Position numbers and translations under genes: made by a program. Positions 46,851 to 56,234 of a stretch of DNA of 64,000 bases are shown here, in pieces (position 1 is the stretch's first letter; each line of letters begins with the position of its first letter). The stretch is from contig NW_024464918.1 in NCBI RefSeq assembly GCF_017591425.1, positions 23,216,001 to 23,280,000 of the forward strand, written 5' to 3'. The notes beneath the pieces were generated by a model. It was not told where the DNA came from. It was given only the letters and a program-made list of their open reading frames with translations, and searched no databases. This DNA comes from Ochotona curzoniae (lineage: Eukaryota; Chordata; Mammalia; Lagomorpha; Ochotonidae).

Positions 46851-48187
46851 TCAGTGGACAGCCGAGTACTTCATTCGTTTCTGTTTCTGTCTCTGGTTGC
46901 AGAACCAGACCCTCACCACGTTCTTTTTAAGGTCCAGTTTCTCGGCGATGGCCGCGATCTTTTCGGAGGAGGGCCGCGGCTGGATCGCGAAATAAGCCTC
47001 GAGAGAGCGCTTCTCGGGTGCGGCGATGGACGTGCGTTTGCGCTTCCGCTCGCTGCCGTTGAAGAGCTCGGGTTTGCTGTTCTTCTCTCGGTAGGCGGCC
47101 TCGGCCTCCTCCAGCCAGGCCTGCAGCACCGGCTTGAGCGCGATCATGTTGTTGTGCGAGAGGGTAAGAGATTCGAACCTGCAGATGGTGCTCTGGCTGA
47201 GCGAACCCACGCCGGGGATCTTGAGATTGGCCAGAGCCGCGCCCACGTCCGCCTGGGTCACCCCCAGCTTGATACGCCGCTGCTTGAAGCGCTCCGCAAA
47301 GGCCTCCAGCTCGCGTGGGTCTGATTCCACGTCGCTGAGGCACGCGGGCATGGCGTTGTGCGGCGCCACGGCGTGAGGGTGGCTCATGCCCATGGCCTGG
47401 TGCAGGTGGCCCATGGCGCCCAGGTGATGTGGGTGGATCTGTGCGGGCATCACCGAGTGCTCCGGCGCGCCTAGGCCGCTCACACTCAGAGTGGGTGAGA
47501 TGTGCTCCAGAAGGTCGCCTTCGAGGCCCTGGTGCACGGCGTGGTGCGGGTGCGAAGTGAGCGCCGCCGCCGGGTGGGAGATGGGCACGGTGGACGAAGT
47601 GGACGTGCAGGGCACACTGCTCATGGTATGGTAAGTGGCGTCGGGCTTGAACGGATGGTTCTTGCCGTGGGAGACGATATCCACCGCCGCCAGAGCCTCG
47701 GCGCGTGCCAGCAGGCTCTCATCAAAGCTTCCAAATATATTACCCTGCAGCTGCAAGCGAGAAGGCGCACAGCACGGTCAGTGGGGAATACTGTCAACTC
47801 AGGATTAAAACACATTTTCAAGCAACCGAGATGCCTCTCCTCAAAGCCCAGGTCATAAAAATTAATACGGAGGCAGCAGCTCTGTTGGAACAGACGTGTG
47901 GATCAGAGACATGAATGAGAGAGAGCGCGCGCGCAGGGAGAGAGCGCGGGGGAGACAAGGAGAGGGGTTCAGACAGCGGCGATTGTTCTGGGCGACATGA
48001 AAAAAACATGAAGCCAGTGCCTGTCAAAAAATGTGCCTTAGAGCGGTAATTATGCTCCACTACGTACCTGCGGGGCTGGGAGACAGACTCGGCGCATGGC
48101 CTCAGAGCCGGAGTGCAGGCTGGAGAATTTGGGTTCTTGCAGCACTGGGTGCATGCCGAAAGGCTGCTTGGCGTTCATGGCCATCAT
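46851..48187 (-). CDS. POU4F3: POU4F3 (BRN3C), class IV POU-homeodomain transcription factor, two exons
   Basis: Coding exons are 48187-48068 (40 codons, phase 0) and 47750-46851 (299 codons plus TGA), giving 339 residues. Exon 1 opens with tandem Met codons (MMAMNAKQPF) and ends LPAPQ; exon 2 opens LQGNIFGSFDESLL, the POU-IV box (about residues 41-64). A His/Ala/Pro-rich linker follows, then the POU-specific domain (about 180-263) and the homeodomain (275-334) with the WFCNQRQ recognition helix, Cys at homeodomain position 50 and Asn at 51. The protein ends KYSAVH. The LPAPQ/LQGNIF junction and the GHLHQAMGMSHPH linker identify POU4F3 rather than POU4F1 or POU4F2. Family knowledge: it is a nuclear activator needed for inner-ear hair-cell maturation and survival, also expressed in retinal ganglion cells, and human mutations cause DFNA15 deafness. 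The human protein is usually given as 338 residues; the extra residue appears to be one Ala in SHPAAALTS. All domains are intact and the reading frame is open. Confidence 0.98.
47751..48067 (-). other. POU4F3: POU4F3 intron 1
   Basis: A 317-bp intron between codons 40 and 41. The donor reads CAG|GTACGTA and the acceptor TTGCAG|CTG on the minus strand, both good consensus. A single short intron after about 40 codons is the known POU4F gene structure. An in-frame ATG just inside the intron at 47756 can make exon 2 look like a standalone 301-codon ORF, but the family N-terminus shows that translation starts in exon 1. Confidence 0.95.
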
Positions 48188-48455
48188 CTTCGCGCGCCTG
48201 GCAGGGAGGCAGCGGGGGACATGGAATCAGGCTTGTCTCGCTCGCTCGCCGCGCTCCAAGTGAGCGCCGCTCAGCGCCCGCGCTCCCCTCGCCCTCTCGC
48301 TCGCTGCCTCCCCTCTCCCCCACCTGCTTCTTCACTCATCTTACAAGCAGCTTGCCAGGAAGGGCCAGGGCGCGCGCAGGCGTGCTCAAGCACCCGGGAC
48401 TCGCAGGGGCGGCCCCGGAGGCCTGGCGAGACAGCAGCTCGCGGCGCGTCTCCCT
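48188..48455 (-). other. POU4F3: POU4F3 5' UTR (inferred)
   Basis: GC-rich, CpG-rich sequence between the inferred start site and the start codon. The upstream boundary rests only on TATA-box distance. The initiation context is AAG before two consecutive ATG codons, so initiation could use either. Confidence 0.45.
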
Positions 48456-48484
48456 GCGCCCGCCGTGGCCACCCCTCCACACCA

Positions 48485-48490
48485 TTTATA
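48485..48490 (-). promoter_or_regulatory. POU4F3: POU4F3 TATA box
   Basis: TATAAA on the minus strand about 300 bp upstream of the start codon, inside GC-rich DNA. A start site about 30 bp downstream (near 48455) would give a 5' UTR of about 270 nt. Position and context are seen; use as the actual promoter is inferred. Confidence 0.65.
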
Positions 48491-48508
48491 CCCGGGCCCT
48501 GGCCTCTC

Positions 48509-48526
48509 GCCGCCCGCCCCGCCCTG
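48509..48526 (-). promoter_or_regulatory. GC box cluster upstream of POU4F3 TATA box
   Basis: Overlapping GGGCGGG-type motifs (read on the minus strand) lie about 20 bp upstream of the TATA box. This is the expected spot for Sp1/KLF binding. Confidence 0.5.
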
Positions 48527-48740
48527 CCTGGCTCCAGGCCGCCGGAGCTTCCGGATTCTTTCTTTTTTCTTCTTTGACTCTCCCCAGTACCTAACTGCCC
48601 CTTTCTCCAGATCACTACCACCAACACCCTCAAAGTCCCCAACCCCTGCGTACTTTCCTAACTCCCGAAGCCTGGGGCTGTGTGCAAGCAGAAAGCTAAC
48701 CCTCCACCTTCCGTCTCCCTCCACCCCCACCCCGTCCCGA

Positions 48741-48741
<1 letters not shown>

Positions 48742-48781
<40 letters not shown>

Positions 48782-48787
48782 ACACAC
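48742..48787. repeat. (CA)n microsatellite in POU4F3 upstream region
   Basis: Near-perfect CA dinucleotide run with one CATA interruption, about 250 bp upstream of the TATA box. A CACT/ACTC-rich run continues to about 48830. Confidence 0.95.
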
Positions 48788-48834
48788 CACTCCACACACA
48801 CTCTCACTTACTCACTCACTCACTCCCCTGTCTG

Positions 48835-49210
48835 CCCGGCTGCAGCCAAACTGCCCATTTTCAAGGCGCACCAGAGCCCAGCCCCTGCGGTGCAGCAAAA
48901 AGACACCTGCCAGTGCCCAGCCCGACCCCAAAAAGGGCCAAGGGCTGCCCAAAAGGATCCCGGGTGACTCCTGCCTCCTAACCGCCCTCCTGGGAGGAGT
49001 CAGGGTCAGCAGCTGCCCCCACTAAGCCGATGGCTTCCTCTCCACTCTTGCTTTAGTTGCTTTCACTTGGGAAACACAACACGGCCTCGCTCAGGTTCTC
49101 CACCCCTCTGAGGCAGTCTACCTGGTGGTTTTCAGAATGAGGACAGATCTGGACCCGCAGGCCCTTGGGGGAGGGTCTCACAGTGAGCTTCTGCTGGGTC
49201 TCCAACGCCT
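48835..49210. other. POU4F3 upstream flank, unassigned
   Basis: GC-moderate unique DNA; no repeat recognised. Confidence 0.4.
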
Positions 49211-49214
49211 AATG

Positions 49215-49400
49215 ACAACCATCATTGTTGAGGTTCTCCCACACATTAGGACAAAGTCATCTTGGGGACCTCACACCAACTCTAGGGGGTAGATCCTGTT
49301 ACCCCATTGTACAGATGACAAGGACAAGGGGCCAAGGAGTTACTTGATTAGCTCCCCTGGGCCACACAGCGGCTTAGAGCAGAACTGTTTGCTGGCCTCT
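49215..49400 (-). repeat. MIR
   Basis: TACCCCATTGTACAGATGAC, CAAGGAGTTACTTGATTAGC and GGCCACACAGCGGC: antisense MIR core. Confidence 0.8.
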
Positions 49401-49404
49401 CCAG

Positions 49405-51045
49405 TTATTCACCCAACCCATGTTTGCAAGCGGCCCAACCGCGTAAACGTTCCACACTCCACACTCTCGTTACCACTGAGCCTCCCAGCCTTTAGGGGCT
49501 TGAGGACACCTGGATTAGTACCGCCCCAATCCCCTGTCCTCTCTTTCCCTCTCCTTTCCCCCGTGCTAGTAAACATCGTGAATAATAGATGGGGAATCCT
49601 GGGACCTCAGCCACCATGCGCTCTGGAAGAGAAACGCCCACTAGCCCCGCTGTGTCACCCACCACCCCACTCCCCCACCACCAGGTCACATCCTCAGGCT
49701 CTACCCCAGAGCCATCTTAAGATCTTACTCTAGCTGGGATGGGGGAGGGTGTGGAATGAGCCCAATTTTCCAGAATTTTAACACGCTGTGGGTGAAGCCA
49801 AAGACCACCCCTTGGCCTAAGAGGAAACCCCGCCTGCCTCCCGCTCTGCACCTGCCTCTTTCTCTAGTTCCTGACTAGGCTAGCGACTGGAGAAAAGAGC
49901 TCAGGTTGGTTAAACCTCTTTGAGCCAGAATTTCCTTGGCTTTTAAAAGGGGACTTGGGCTAATGTCTGCCTCTGGGGGGGGGGGGGGCAGGTCCAAAGA
50001 AGACTTTTAAGGGGCTGGTGCCAGAAAGCATTGAACCCCCACACAGCCTCCCAGCCTAGCCCTGGAGCGGTCTCCAGCCGGACCCTCAGATCCCGAAGGC
50101 GCCTCAGCCTCTTGTCCACTGAGGGCCCAGGAGAGGGTCCCTATGTGTGGGCAATGCAGCACTCTCATCTGTAAAATGGGGGGAGGGGTTCCTGCACTGA
50201 CATCAGCACTTGGCACAGTGCCTGGCACCCAGAAAGCATGGTGGAATAGTTCCTCTCACCTGTGAGACAAAGCACTTGGTGTGAGGCCTGAGTCATCTCC
50301 CAGAAGGTGGCTCTCCATCCCTTCTGAACCCTGTCTCTGTCCTCAGCACTCACCAATCTGGGTTGTTAAGTTAGCAATGCAGCAAAGATGCACAGAACAC
50401 TGAGCCTGGAAGGTGGGCTTCTTGGAGCGCAGAACTGACTCCGAGCTGTTGGCCTCCACCAGGTGGGGCTGGGCTCTGTCCTGACGCTGGCTCCAGGTGG
50501 GTGACGCTGGCTGGGCCTTGGTCCAGGAGAGGGAGGGCTAATAATGCTAATAATGCCGAGTACCTCCACCACTACCAGAAGGCCAGAAGGAACCCATTGT
50601 GGTTCATTTGAATGAGAAGTCAAGAGCTTCTGTCCCAGGACCTTTAACCCTTCAGAAACCAGGAACGGTATTATTTCACCCTGAACTAGCAACTAGAACA
50701 ACCAGTCTTGTGTCCTGATGGGTTCTGGGGGCCCAAAAGAAAAGGATTGGAAGTTGGAATGCTGAATCTGTGCCTTGCCTAGCACCAGGGTGCTCTAAGA
50801 CCCAAGTCTATTCGTAATATCCTGGCTGTCAATGAAGTTGAACTCTCAGAAACTGTACAGCAAAAACCTAACCACATCCATCCTCTTTCCCTGTTCTGTC
50901 CTCTTGGGGTCTTGGAGAGCAGTGCTGGATACTGGCTAGGGTTGGGGTCAGGCAGGGGTCAGAGACAGAGCAAAGCCAATTGGCTCTTTAGGCCTCCAAA
51001 GCTGACATCAGGCTCACCAGTTCTTTTTCTTTTCTTTCTTTTTTT
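49405..51045. other. POU4F3 upstream flank with MIR fragment
   Basis: 50160-50245 is a MIR 3' core (CTCATCTGTAAAATGGGGGG). A G14 run lies at 49976-49989. Otherwise unassigned. Confidence 0.55.
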
Positions 51046-51099
51046 TAATATGTTTGTTTCCTTTATTATTATTTATTTATTTATTTTAAAGATTTGTTT

Positions 51100-51419
51100 A
51101 TTTATTTTATGATTTATTTTTTATTGCAAAGGCAGATATACAGAGAGGAGAAACAGAGAGGAAGATCTTCCTCCGATGATTCACTCCCCAGGGGGCCGCA
51201 ATGGCTGGAGCTGAGCCAATCCAAAGCCAGGAGCCTCTTCTGGGTCTCCCACACGGGTACAGGGTCCCAAAGCTTTGGGCCGTCCTCGACTGCTTTCCCA
51301 GGCCACAGGCAGGGAGCTGGATGGGAAGCGGGACTGCGGGGATTAGAACCGGCGCCCATATGGGATCCCGGGCGTGCTAGGCGAGGACCTTAACCACTGC
51401 GCCACTGCGCGGGGCCCTA
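51100..51419 (-). mobile_element. CSINE, young near-intact copy
   Basis: Near-consensus minus copy ending GCGCCACTGCGCGGGGCCC, with B-box complement GGATTAGAACCGG. The preceding TTATTTATTTATTTTAAAG looks like another SINE tail, so the target was probably A/T-rich tail sequence. Confidence 0.95.
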
Positions 51420-52260
51420 TTTATTTATTTTTTTATGATATACTGTTGCATTTGATTTACTGAGAGGCTCACCAGCTCTAACGCCAGCATCCCCAGGCAC
51501 GAGGATCACAAATCAAAACAGCCCTTCTGTCCCAGCCTTCCAGGAGGTCTAACAGCTCTTTGCAGAAAAATGACACCACTGTGAAGGAGCAGCCCTGGCT
51601 GGCTGGGGAAGACAGGAGTGAGGAGATGGTGCAGGAAGCAACTGGAAGGACAGCTGGTAACATCCTCCATGGAGTTCAAACTCAAGTTCTATCAGGGGCA
51701 AGTCTGATAACTTAGTCACTACAATTAGGTGGATGAAAGAGACAGGAATCCTGTTCACCCAGACAACATATGCCTTCCTGGCATTGAACTAACGGTACAC
51801 ACACACAGAGCACTGTCTCTTTCCTAGGCTCCAAGCAAGGAGCATCTGGGCATTTCTGGAAGTGACACTGAAGGAGAGAATGTCATCTTCTTCATTCCAT
51901 AAGCATTTCAGAATACCTCTGACAACTAGGTCTTGGGGGACAGAGGACAGAGCTCAAAACCCTGGAGGGACGTAGACTGCTCCACATAGCTCAGTCTGGA
52001 CACAAAGACTGTGTCCCTGGGGAAGTCCTAGGCCTGCAGAGCCGAAAAGGGAGAGGGGTCAAGGCCATTGCCCTGGGGGGTCAAGAGTTCTCCATTTCCC
52101 TGGGAGCCATTTGCAGCCACTTAAGACAGACCCACACCCCGTGGACACTGACCCCAAGGATGAATGTGCTTTTAAATAGACGTCCATGATGTCAACTTGA
52201 AAAATCCTAGAGGGAAGTATCCTGTGTTCTTAAAACTACACAAACAACACACATGAAATG
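51420..52260. other. Unassigned upstream DNA
   Basis: No gene or repeat recognised. Confidence 0.4.
51649..51658 (+). promoter_or_regulatory. ATOH1-type E-box candidate
   Basis: GACAGCTGGT fits the published RRCAKMTGKY ATOH1 motif. It lies about 3.5 kb upstream of POU4F3, a known ATOH1 target in hair cells. Chance occurrence at this length is common. Confidence 0.2.
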
Positions 52261-52311
52261 TGTCCCACTACACAAATAACAAATTTTAACAGTCTGGGCA
52301 CCTAACCCATT

Positions 52312-52320
52312 ATTAATTAT
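52312..52320 (-). promoter_or_regulatory. BRN3-type binding site candidate
   Basis: ATAATTAAT on the minus strand matches the core of the known BRN3 optimal site (GCATAATTAAT). It sits in a unique block (52265-52345) about 4.1 kb upstream of the POU4F3 start codon, so autoregulation is conceivable. A nine-base match alone is weak. Confidence 0.3.
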
Positions 52321-52374
52321 TATTATTGCTGCTGTTGTTATTTTAGAGTCCTGCCTTCATGATGTAAGATTAAA

Positions 52375-52408
52375 AAAAAAATGTATTTACTTTTTGGAAA
52401 GATGGAAT

Positions 52409-52454
<46 letters not shown>

Positions 52455-52670
52455 CAGAGATCTTCCAGCCCCTGGTTAAACTCCCCAAGTGGCTACAACA
52501 GCCAAGCTAAGCCCATCCAAAAGCAGGCACTTCCTTTGGGTCTTCCACGGGGGTGCAGGGGCCCAGGACTTGGGCTGAATCCCAGTGTTTTCCCACTGCA
52601 TTAGCTGGGAGCTGGAAGTGGAGCAGGCAGAGCTTTGAACCAGGGTCCCTATGGGATGCCAATGCCAAAA
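52375..52670 (-). mobile_element. Older CSINE with (GA)n expansion
   Basis: TGTATTTACTTTTTGGAAAG tail, (GA)n at 52416-52452, ACTCCCCAAGTGGCTAC body; 5' end lost near 52670. Confidence 0.85.
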
Positions 52671-52734
52671 GATACAGCTTTACCTGTCACCCCACAGACA
52701 CGGCCCCAGCCTGGGTTTTACTCCCCACCACACC

Positions 52735-52800
52735 ACTGTCTGATTTGCTTAATGTATCTATGCCTCAGTTTGCTCCTCTGTAAAATGGAGCTTGATGTGG
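52735..52800 (+). repeat. MIR 3' core
   Basis: GCCTCAGTTTGCTCCTCTGT then AAAATGGAG. Confidence 0.75.
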
Positions 52801-52804
52801 GAAC

Positions 52805-53195
52805 TCCATGTCTCTAGGCTTGGACATTGCCAATGCCTGCATCCCTCCCTTCCCCTCCACAACGCCCCCCCCCCCCCAGAGTTCTGGGAAAGATGCTATG
52901 CACACATATGTTCATTCAACACAAATTCTGTAAGCTTCTCCCTAGAGCCGGGACCATAGACAGTTTCCTAAAGACACACAGGTGCAAAGAAGGCTCATCC
53001 ACAAAGAAGTCTCAGCTATAAAATGTCCCGTCCGTACTAAGAAGTGGTCTGAGGTCGTGAGCTCAAAGGAGAGGGTAGAGGGAACAGGGTTATTTCTCTC
53101 CTGGCTTCCAGAAATTCAGAGACTGGCCAGCCTCCAAACTCTATTCCGGTGGAGCAAGCAGAAGCCAGCAGCCACCTTGGAGAGCTGTGGCTGGG
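52805..53195. other. Unassigned, poly-C run
   Basis: A C14 run lies at 52865-52878. No gene seen. Confidence 0.4.
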
Positions 53196-53199
53196 ACAG

Positions 53200-53640
53200 G
53201 GAGGGGTGGAGTGTGCAACGGGAGCTGTCCCCGAGAGCACGGCCCGAACTCAAGATGCCATCGCAGAGAGGCAGCTGGCGGCGCGGCCGGGCCAGGTGTT
53301 CGCAGCCGCCCGCCTCGCTCGCCTTCCTCTCCCTTTCTCTCATCTTCTTTCACAAACTTCTCACATATACCCGCCGCCTGCGCACCTGCTGCTGGACTCG
53401 CCCGTCGCCTGCTGCCTTGCATTGTCTGCGCGGCCTCTGACGATCCGAGACGCCCAGAGGGATTGCGGAGCCCGGAGGCCAGGGATCCGCACGCGCCGCG
53501 CACACCTCTCCCCTCCCCACACCTCGCCCAGGGGCCCCTGGTGGACGCGCTGGGCTCTGGCAGGTCGTGGCCGCCTCCGGGCCTCAGTCTCCCCACCCGG
53601 AAAGGAGAAGACCCAGTTGAAGGATCCCCGAGAACCCACT
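53200..53640. promoter_or_regulatory. CpG-rich patch 5 kb upstream of POU4F3
   Basis: Dense CpGs, high G+C, no SINE. It contains GGCAGCTGGC at 53270-53279, which fits the ATOH1-type E-box consensus RRCAKMTGKY. Overlapping ORFs on both strands have no recognisable domain. Confidence 0.45.
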
Positions 53641-53768
53641 CAAGTCACATTCTTTCACTGAGCAGCCATTACTGCATATGACAGAAAACAAAAATCTAGC
53701 TGGGGGTGAGGGGAAAGACAACCCAAGCATCACATGATACATCATAAAATATGTATAATTTTTATCAG

Positions 53769-54080
53769 TTAATTTTTTAAAGATTTATTTATTTTCATTG
53801 GAAAGTCAGATATACAGAGAGGAGAGAGAGAGAGGAAGATCTTCAAGCGGCAGCAACAGCAGAAGCTGAGCTGATCTGAAGCCAGGAGCCCAGAGCCTCT
53901 TTGGGGTCTCCCATGTGGGTGCAGGTCTCAAGGCTTTGGGCCATCCTTGACTGCTTTCCCAGGCCACAAGCAGGAAGCTGGATGGGTAGTGGGGCCACTG
54001 GGATTAGAACTGGTGCCCATATGGGATCCTGGAACGTGCAAGGCAAGGACTTTAGCTGCTAGGCTACTGCACTGGGCCCG
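53769..54080 (-). mobile_element. CSINE
   Basis: TTTTTTAAAGATTTATTTAT tail to CTACTGCACTGGGCCC. GTTAATTTTTT/GTTGATTTTTT flank it. Confidence 0.92.
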
Positions 54081-54104
54081 TTGGTTGATTTTTTTTTTTT
54101 TAAA

Positions 54105-54242
54105 CTATGCCCTCCACATCCAGCTTGGGTGGAGTTCCCAGCTCCTGGTTTCAGCCTTTTCCAGCCCTAGCTCTTGTGGGCATCTGGGAAAAAAAGCAGT
54201 GGATGGAAGTTCTCTGAGTATCTGTTTCTTTGCCTGTTGAAG
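54105..54242 (+). mobile_element. Older SINE 3' fragment
   Basis: GGAGTTCCCAGCTCCTGG, TTGTGGGCATCTGGG and AGCAGTGGATGGAAG are body motifs of an old CSINE subfamily. Confidence 0.6.
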
Positions 54243-54457
54243 GGTAGCACCTCAGCTCTCAGCCCTCCTCATCCCCTCGTCAGCTGACCTCTAAGCAGAA
54301 GGTAAAGACTAAAAGAACCAGAAACCTCTGGTTTAGGAACTGCTCCTGATAAAATGAACCAGAGCAAGGAATGCACCTTCAGAGGAGGGAGGAGGCCCGA
54401 GGGATGGAAGGAGCCAGTGGGACAGCCAGCCTAGCAGTTCGAAAACATCATTATAAA

Positions 54458-54752
54458 GGTTGACATGATAGCTCAATAGCTAAATTCTCACCTTGCAGCG
54501 TCAGAATCCCATATAGGCACTGATTCGTATTCCGGCTGTTCCAGTTCTGATCCAGCTCCCTGCTTGTGGCCTGGGAAAGCAGTTGAGGACGGCCCAAAGC
54601 CTTGGGATCCTACCCCCACGTGGGAGACTTGGAAGAAACTCTTGACTCCTGGCTTCAGATCGGCTCAACTCTTGACTGTTGCAGCCACTTGGGGAGTGAA
54701 CCAGCAGACGGAAGATCTTCCTCTCTGTCTCTCCTTCTCTCTGTAAATCTGG
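54458..54752 (+). mobile_element. CSINE, tail-less
   Basis: ACATGATAGCTCAATAGC 5' end through CTCCTTCTCTCTGTAAATCT; stops before the AATAAA tail. Confidence 0.85.
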
Positions 54753-54754
54753 CG

Positions 54755-55210
54755 AGAAGAAATCATCACGATTCCCAGAGTTAGGCCACTGCTCCATGCA
54801 GAGGAAGGGTCAGGGGTTGGACTCCGATACGCCCTTATCCAGGACACTCTTTCAAATAATTCCGAACATCCAGGACTGGACTTTCCCAGACTCTCCACCC
54901 CACCCTGAGATCCTGCTGTGGTTGCCTCTCTGAGCTCCGTCTTAGGGAAGAGCATCTGCAAGGGTGGCAGCATGGCCAGCTCATGGCTGTCCAAACTCCA
55001 CACTCACCTCGCCCTCTTTCTGGCTAAGAATTTCCAGCTCTGCCTTCCTCCTCTCTGGTTTACAGGTACCTTCAAGTTCAAAGAATCAGCTCATCTTCCT
55101 ACACAGCCAGTCTGCGTGTGAAGCGTCAACAAGAGATGGTGACATCTGCATTCCAGTGTGGCCACTCCGTGAACCTCCAACAGGCCCCTGGACAGGGCAC
55201 TTGTAAGCTT
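54755..55210. other. Unassigned intergenic DNA
   Basis: No feature recognised. Confidence 0.4.
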
Positions 55211-55215
55211 CTCCC

Positions 55216-55275
55216 TTTAAGCCCTGAGCGCAACCAAGAGAAACAAAGCCATGAACTCAGCCTCTATAAATTTTC
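55216..55275 (+). repeat. Local 60-bp duplication, copy 1
   Basis: This 60-bp segment recurs at 55903-55962 with 57 of 60 positions identical by hand alignment, in direct orientation. The flanks are unrelated. It includes CTATAAATTTT near its 3' end. Confidence 0.9.
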
Positions 55276-55559
55276 CAGCCCTGCAGGAGGGCCAGAGAGA
55301 TGGAGCTCCACTGATGGTCCTACTGTACATTGTCAGGCTTTTCAGTGGGGATCTGGGATAAAGAGCTCCAAGAACGGAAATCAGGGGCTGGAGATTCAGC
55401 AGGGGGCTCTGGAAGTAGAGCTGTGCTCACTGAGCGACTCCGCTAGGACTGGCATGTGCCGGGCCCAGGGCAGCCACGAAGAGTGCCACCTGCATGATCC
55501 CTGCCTCCGCAAGCCTGGTGCCCGCTGTTGTCTAATGCTGCTTTCACAACGGCTCTCTG

Positions 55560-55820
55560 GAGGTGAAGGCATTCCCGCCTCCCCTTGTTTACAGGTGGGG
55601 AAGCAGAAGCTTAGAGGGGAAGGAGCCTGCATCGCTGTGCACAGCTGACTGCACCTTGCTCAAGAGCCTGGCCCTGCACACTGTGCATCAGAAACACTCT
55701 TTCTCCGAGGAAGTGCCTGGGCTCAGAGACACCCAGTGTGTTCCTCCAGGTCACACAGGAGGAAGTGGACAGCGACAGGATTTGAACCCAGATCTGTGAC
55801 TCGGAGGCCACAGACTTTTC
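55560..55820 (-). repeat. MIR, with internal insertion
   Basis: TTTACAGGTGGGGAAGCAGA, CCAGGTCACACAGGAGG and ACAGGATTTGAACCCAGATC are antisense MIR core pieces, separated by about 120 bp of extra sequence. Confidence 0.75.
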
Positions 55821-55902
55821 TCCACACACATACACACATACACACACACTAGGCAACTTTCAGGAAAAGGGGGCCACATTTCTGGCTTTCTGCTCATTTC
55901 CT

Positions 55903-55962
55903 TTTAAATCCTGAGCGCAACCAAGAGAAACAAAGCCATGAATTCAGCCTCTATAAATTTTC
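55903..55962 (+). repeat. Local 60-bp duplication, copy 2
   Basis: Second copy of the segment at 55216-55275, about 690 bp away. The three differences are two adjacent bases near the 5' end and one T for C. A GAA/A-rich tract follows immediately, but no target-site duplication is evident. Confidence 0.9.
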
Positions 55963-56059
55963 AAAAAGAAGAAGAAGGAAAAAAAAAATGCAGGTAGAAA
56001 AGAAAAGGAAAGAGGGAAAAGAAGCGAAGGCTGTCTCCCATCAGGGGGGAAACCGGCGT

Positions 56060-56230
56060 CTTGTCGCCTAGCTCCATGCCCTGATTTATGATAAAAAATT
56101 TAGAGGAAATCATTTATATTTTAAAGGATCTAAATAGCTGCATGAAAGTTTTATCTAAAGTGCCACTGTATTTATAGGCAGTTCTTCCATGCTGGTGGTA
56201 ATTAATAGATGTATAAATCGCAGGGCTCCC
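56060..56230. promoter_or_regulatory. Candidate conserved noncoding element
   Basis: Unique AT-rich block with GGTAATTAATAG, CATTTATATTTTAAAG and GCATGAAAG motifs, in the SINE-free interval 54.8-58.6 kb upstream of POU4F3. It resembles a homeodomain-responsive enhancer; conservation not tested. Confidence 0.35.
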
Positions 56231-56234
56231 GGCC

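Larger units (their letters stand above)
46760..48560. promoter_or_regulatory. CpG-rich domain over POU4F3
   Basis: Dense CpG and high G+C cover both exons and the promoter, falling off upstream at the CA repeat and downstream in the 3' UTR. CpG islands over the gene body are usual for developmental transcription factors. Limits are by eye. Confidence 0.75.

Noticed and set aside
47747..47756. Alternative start codon at 47756 for a 301-residue POU4F3
   Set aside because: That ATG lies inside the intron, upstream of the acceptor AG. Exon 1 supplies the family N-terminus in frame with perfect splice sites.
48031..48594. Plus-strand ORFs antisense to the POU4F3 promoter and exon 1
   Set aside because: They are shadows of CpG-rich promoter and coding sequence on the opposite strand.
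53141..53681. Overlapping ORFs of 150-170 codons on both strands
   Set aside because: Several frames are open at once, as expected for GC-rich DNA; none shows a domain.
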